A stretch of 64,000 nucleotides of DNA from Pyrocephalus nanus (taxonomy: Eukaryota; Chordata; Aves; Passeriformes; Tyrannidae): NCBI GenBank assembly GCA_038380795.1, contig CM076270.1, forward strand, positions 24,320,001-24,384,000. Reading direction: 5' to 3'. This document shows positions 60,101-64,000 of the stretch, one piece after another (within the stretch, counting starts at the first letter, position 1; each line of letters begins with the position of its first letter). Under the pieces are notes generated by a model that saw only the letters and a program-made list of their open reading frames with translations, did no database searches and had not been told where the DNA came from. Both the position numbers and the translations under genes were made by a program.

Positions 60101-61345
60101 GTTTAGATTTGAATATTAAATTATTCTCCACATCCACAGTTCTTGGCTTTCTCTACTTTTTGGCTTAGTGATTGCAGTAAAATTTTAAAATGCAACTACT
60201 TACCTTTAGGCAAAGAAATGTCTGCTGGGTATGTGGTGCCTTTCTAGACCAGAGCATTTATTTATTACCTGTAGGTTTCACTGTTGAGAGTCATTATCTA
60301 CATTTAGATCTGCCTCTGAAATGAGGCAATTCCCATTTTTATTCCATATCCACTGCTTTATATAAAAAGTTCCTGAGGTCTCTCTTATCTGACATACCAG
60401 TTATACAGCTTTTTAGTGGTTGCAGTGGCTGGCTTCCTATTAAGTTTCAGTTAGATTTTATATTTGGGGATGGATTCTCTACTCCCACCCAAAGACACAC
60501 CATTCACAATTCCTTACTTCTCTCATTTTATAGCAAATACCAAAAAAACCCCTAAGTACAGGGTCAGGGGAAGGAAAAAAATCTGGTCCTTTTTGCACAG
60601 AGTTGAGTATAGATTTGACTGTTGATTCTCCAGCATTTTCTTTTTACCCTTACTGAGCTTTGTTCTTCGTGGCATTGTGGAGCTGGCAAAGGAGAGCTCC
60701 CAAAAATGCTGCTCCAGGTCAGGGAGCAGAAAGGAGGAAGGTGATTCTTCCTGCCTGATCCAACAGATGATCTCAGTCCTCAGCCAGAGCCATCTGTATT
60801 CATTTATGATCACTCTGGCTTTAAAGCTCTCCCAGGTTAAAATATATAATGGCATTCATGGAAAAGAGAGACAAACAACAAATACAGGAGGTCTTGCTTG
60901 CCAATCTTAGAAAGACTGGCTTTCTCAAATTGTCTCACTGAAAAAAAAATAAAAAAAAATTATGAAACAGAACTATTTTGTCCTGAGGAAGAGGAGAGCA
61001 ATCCCAGCTCTCCCAAGAAGCTATTCAGGGTACAGCAGGGCTGCATCAGAACCAAGTGAATGACAAGATAAATGTGGTTTTGTACTTTTGCAATTACAAT
61101 TCTCTCAAACGTCAGAAAAAAATATTTTCAGGCTGTGGGGAATGAAATTAATTTTTCAACTGTATAATAGGATTTTTCTTGATGTAGAACTGAACTAGAC
61201 CCTACAGCCATACAATTTACTTGTCATAGGCACACACTGCTTTCATTCCTTAAGTCTATATTTCCTGGAATTGCTTTTGCAAGGTATGTTTTACTGGAAC
61301 TGTGTCATTCACTGAGCCCTTACTTTTCAACATAGCACTTAGAAA

Positions 61346-61541
61346 ACAAAAGAAACCCAGAAACAACAACAACAATGAAAACCCAAAACAACAACACTGA
61401 AGAGAAAAAAAAGGGCACAAAACCCCCTCAAACCAAGATAAGATACTGGGTTGGTCACAGGCTTTCCTGTGTACTTTAGGCTGGAGTTCTTTTGGGTTTT
61501 GTTTTGGTTTGGTTTTTTTGGTTTGTTTTTTTTTTTTGTTT
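61346..61541. repeat. A/C-rich tract followed by G/T-rich tract
   Basis: 61346-61436 is A/C-rich (AACAACAACAACAATG, CAAAACAACAACAC) and 61488-61541 is G/T-rich. The two contain exact inverted 11-mers, AAAACCCAAAA at 61378-61388 and TTTTGGGTTTT at 61490-61500, so they could fold back on each other across about 100 nt. Confidence 0.8.
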
Positions 61542-61727
61542 AAGAGAGGAAAACTAAACTGTCCTAACTGGATGTTCCCAATGGAACTTAGGTCTCTTAA
61601 GCCTAACTTTCATCACCTGGTTCCTTCTGCAATTTACTGAACACATGAGTGTCTGTGAGTTCACACTGGTTTGCAGCACTTTTGAAGTCTTTCTTACCTT
61701 GAATCAATTCCAGCTGCTGTCTAGAGC

Positions 61728-61746
61728 ATATATATATGTATATATA
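61728..61746. repeat. (TA)n microsatellite
   Basis: Short TA-repeat run interrupted by one G. Confidence 0.9.
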
Positions 61747-63540
61747 ATTGCATTTTTTTAAAAAAGGGTGTAACTTCTCAAAGCTGCCTAGGGCTGAAAT
61801 GTGAATTCTAGTCATGCCCCAGCCTCCCCCACCCCTGCTGACCAAGGTGTCTGCAGAAAGATTCCGAGCAAACTTCTGTCAGTTCTTGGCTCTGAATTAG
61901 TTTTAGCTGATGGGGAAGCTCTTGTAGCCTTCCCCTCCTCGAGGACTGTGTCTGAAATGCAGGAGTGAGTGTGCCAAGATCACTGCTGTGCTGCACTGAA
62001 CTCCTTTATGAGGAAAGCTACTTAGAGGATAGAATAGCATCATTATGCAGTTTCCTACCCCTAAGTAAGGACTGGCAATTTTTGAACTGAGTGGTCAGTT
62101 CTGAAAGCACCTGGTAAATGTGCATTTACATAACTTTGCTTAAACCCTTCTAAAGATACCCTTCCTTAACCATGTGCTCCGCTGATAGTGTGGCCTTCAT
62201 ATGACCTTGTAGTTTAATAAGCTGTACATTAAAGCATTGCTACTTAATTAGTTAATGATACCTTGATCAAATTAGATAAATGGATTGGAACAATGCTGTA
62301 TTCAATTAATTTTCATTTTCAACTAATTGCTATTGCTACTAATGCCTGTAATTCAAGATGTGGTTTTGTTGTTGAGATATCTTATTCATTTCTACTTAAA
62401 ACAGGAGAGCAAGGTCTTTCCAGACTCAAATGCTCGAGGCCCCCCTGCCAGGCAGTTTGCACTTGAGCTCTGCCCTGGATCTCTTCACTAAGAAGGTTCA
62501 TAATTTTAATAACAACTCCAAATGTTTTATTTTCATGTAGCCATGTTATTCTGTGTGAAATTTTAACATGCAGTATTTTGTCAGAAGGGGAAAACTGAAA
62601 ACAACATCAATGAAATGTCAGACTGATGCAGAGCTTACTGTGAATTTTCGTGCTTATAAATGCAAAAAAAGGCAAACTTAAAAAGCCATTTCTTTGATGT
62701 GGTGTTTGAACTGATGAATGGTCTTAGCCTCTCATTAAAGCAACCTTTTCTGCCAATAAAGGCTTTATTCTGATTTTTTCATATGATTGCTACCAGACAA
62801 TGACAAGAAGTGAGTGGGAGGAATTCATAAGAAAAGACCAATTTGTACCATCTGTTCCAGACATGTAAGCTGAGGTGATGCTGTATGGGGGAAAGCCAAA
62901 GACTTATGTCTGAAAGTGTGATCAGTGGCTGTTTTGCATTCATTTAAAAAATTTATTCTCTTTATACTAGATCTGGAAGTAACATATACTTTATATAGTT
63001 AAAGAAAAAAAAAATCTGTACTAGATTTTGCATTGCCTAAATGACTGACATGGTGGTTTAGTTCTGTGTATAATGAAACTTATGTGGAGAACAGTGGGCT
63101 ACTGAAAATATTTTTATTAAGCAGTGAAGGACCTCCAGTTCCTGGTAAAATGCATTAGTACTGTGCTTGAACAATACTATTTTTATGTTGGTATGCTGTG
63201 ATCCATCAGCATAAGATCTAGGAATACTAGAATGCTCATGTGTCCAAAAAGTTCTACTGACAACCAGTTACTTATTTAGTTTGCAAAGTAAGGTTACAAC
63301 TTTTAATCTCATTCGCTTTTTTCTGACGAACTTTGAAGACTTTCTGGTCTATTGTGGTTAAGGTAGAGGTCATGTGGTTTTTATTTGCTCTTCTCTCCCA
63401 GAACATTTGCAGTAGTCTTTCAAAATTCTGTCACAAATCCAGCTTGAACTACAACCCTGTTCTCAGTTCTTGAGATACGTGGTCTGTGGTCTTTTCAGAG
63501 CACTTTCCTGATAATTGTGTAATGTGTATTTTAGTGAAGT

Positions 63541-63610
63541 ATCATAGAATAGAATCACAGAACGTCTTGGGTTGGAAGGGACCTTAAAGGTCATCCAGTT
63601 CCAAACCCCT
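63541..63610 (-). mobile_element. CR1 LINE, 3'-terminal fragment
   Basis: Read on the minus strand, this is the 3' end of an avian CR1 retroposon. The plus strand holds the hallmark GGGTTGGAAGGGACCTTAAA followed by a run matching the reverse of the CR1 3' UTR. The outer edge carries the degenerate octamer tail (ATTCTATTCTATGAT on the minus strand), the known CR1 terminal repeat. Similarity stops abruptly after about 70 bp, so the copy is severely 5'-truncated, as is usual for CR1. The near-consensus sequence suggests a younger insertion than the other CR1 pieces here. It has no coding capacity. This is one of the firmest identifications in the window and the main support for an avian source. 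Confidence 0.95.
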
Positions 63611-64000
63611 GAAGTCTGTTAGAGCTCTGGAAATGTGAATCTGCTGCTGAGTCCTACGTGGTTTTGGAGGGTGATGAAATGGTTGGGAGATGTTGAAGGC
63701 CCTCAGTTACCCCCCTGCTGGATGTGGGTTCCTGCTGCAGCTCTCTGCTGCAAATCAGTGTGAAATCAGTCCTCAGAAACCCAGAGGTTATGAAGGGTTG
63801 ATGGCAATGACGTAACTTCTAAAGCTGTCACTGAAGAGTGGGAAACAAATGGAATAAATACAGTTATTTTTGTAGCCCTTGCCATGTATGATTTGAGACC
63901 AAAATGAATAGAATCTGTATGGCTTGGATAGTATTAGTTCTTTTGCTTATTTTTTATTTTATCTTCCCAAAATCTTAACTGCCTTGACTCTTTATATTTA

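Larger units (their letters stand above)
57116..63540. other. Noncoding, AT-rich unique sequence
   Basis: No gene is supported. An A/C stretch lies at about 58180-58210, the A/C-G/T pair at 61.35-61.54 kb, and a (TA)n run at 61728. The block at about 62210-62390 is AT-rich with repeated TAATTA-type homeodomain cores and no repeat similarity. Confidence 0.55.

Noticed and set aside
1..64000. tRNA, rRNA, known microRNA, CRISPR array, prokaryotic operon or endogenous retrovirus
   Set aside because: I looked for tRNA B-box patterns, familiar microRNA seeds, spaced direct repeats, ribosome-binding-site-led ORF chains and retroviral landmarks, and found nothing convincing on either strand.

Overview
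The window looks like AT-rich, CpG-poor vertebrate chromosomal DNA, most probably from a bird. The main evidence is a set of CR1 LINE fragments, the dominant avian retroposon. They include a near-consensus CR1 3' end at 63541-63610 (minus), an internal reverse-transcriptase piece at 43671-43779 (plus), a decayed C-terminus plus 3' UTR at 27390-27792 (plus), and weaker fragments at 35450-35575, 57035-57110 and 11521-11605. I see no tRNA or rRNA gene, CRISPR array, prokaryotic operon, insertion sequence or recognisable viral gene.

No protein-coding gene can be called with confidence. Open frames are short, overlap in several frames, and are mostly what chance gives in 64 kb. The region is therefore either a long intron or intergenic DNA. 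A few stretches have exon-like qualities and are reported at low confidence: 51019-51161 (minus; strong polypyrimidine-AG acceptor, GC-rich third positions), 15036-15190 (minus; good donor but no AG acceptor), and 5281-5370 (plus; good acceptor, weak donor). I could not assign any of them to a known protein.

Layout: 1-8.4 kb is unique AT-rich sequence. A pyrimidine mirror repeat/G-quadruplex motif lies at 8446-8472 and a 22-bp perfect palindrome at 9750-9771. A possible CR1 endonuclease remnant is at 11.5 kb. A diverged local duplication occupies 19715-20235, and small hairpin and tandem repeats lie near 23 kb. An old CR1 at 27.4-27.8 kb is followed by a candidate conserved noncoding block (28.14-28.35 kb) and a GC-rich island with a G4 motif and a 12-bp tandem repeat (28.35-29.0 kb). 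A CR1 RT scrap at 35.5 kb precedes a 9-bp tandem repeat at 36.0 kb. The CR1 RT fragment and a 29-nt T tract lie at 43.7-44.05 kb, a 240-bp almost pure G/T tract at 46.2-46.4 kb, and a decayed CR1 at 57 kb. An A/C-rich then G/T-rich pair lies at 61.35-61.54 kb, and the CR1 3' end at 63.5 kb.

Two window-wide features stand out. Long T tracts greatly outnumber long A tracts on the plus strand (about 11 to 2 at 15 nt or longer, counted by eye), and G/T-rich low-complexity stretches outnumber A/C-rich ones (about 10 to 3). G+T excess on the non-template strand is a known mark of germline transcription in vertebrates, so this weakly suggests an intron of a plus-strand transcript. I found no convincing evidence of an undescribed biological system; the strongest leads are structural DNA motifs and candidate conserved noncoding elements.
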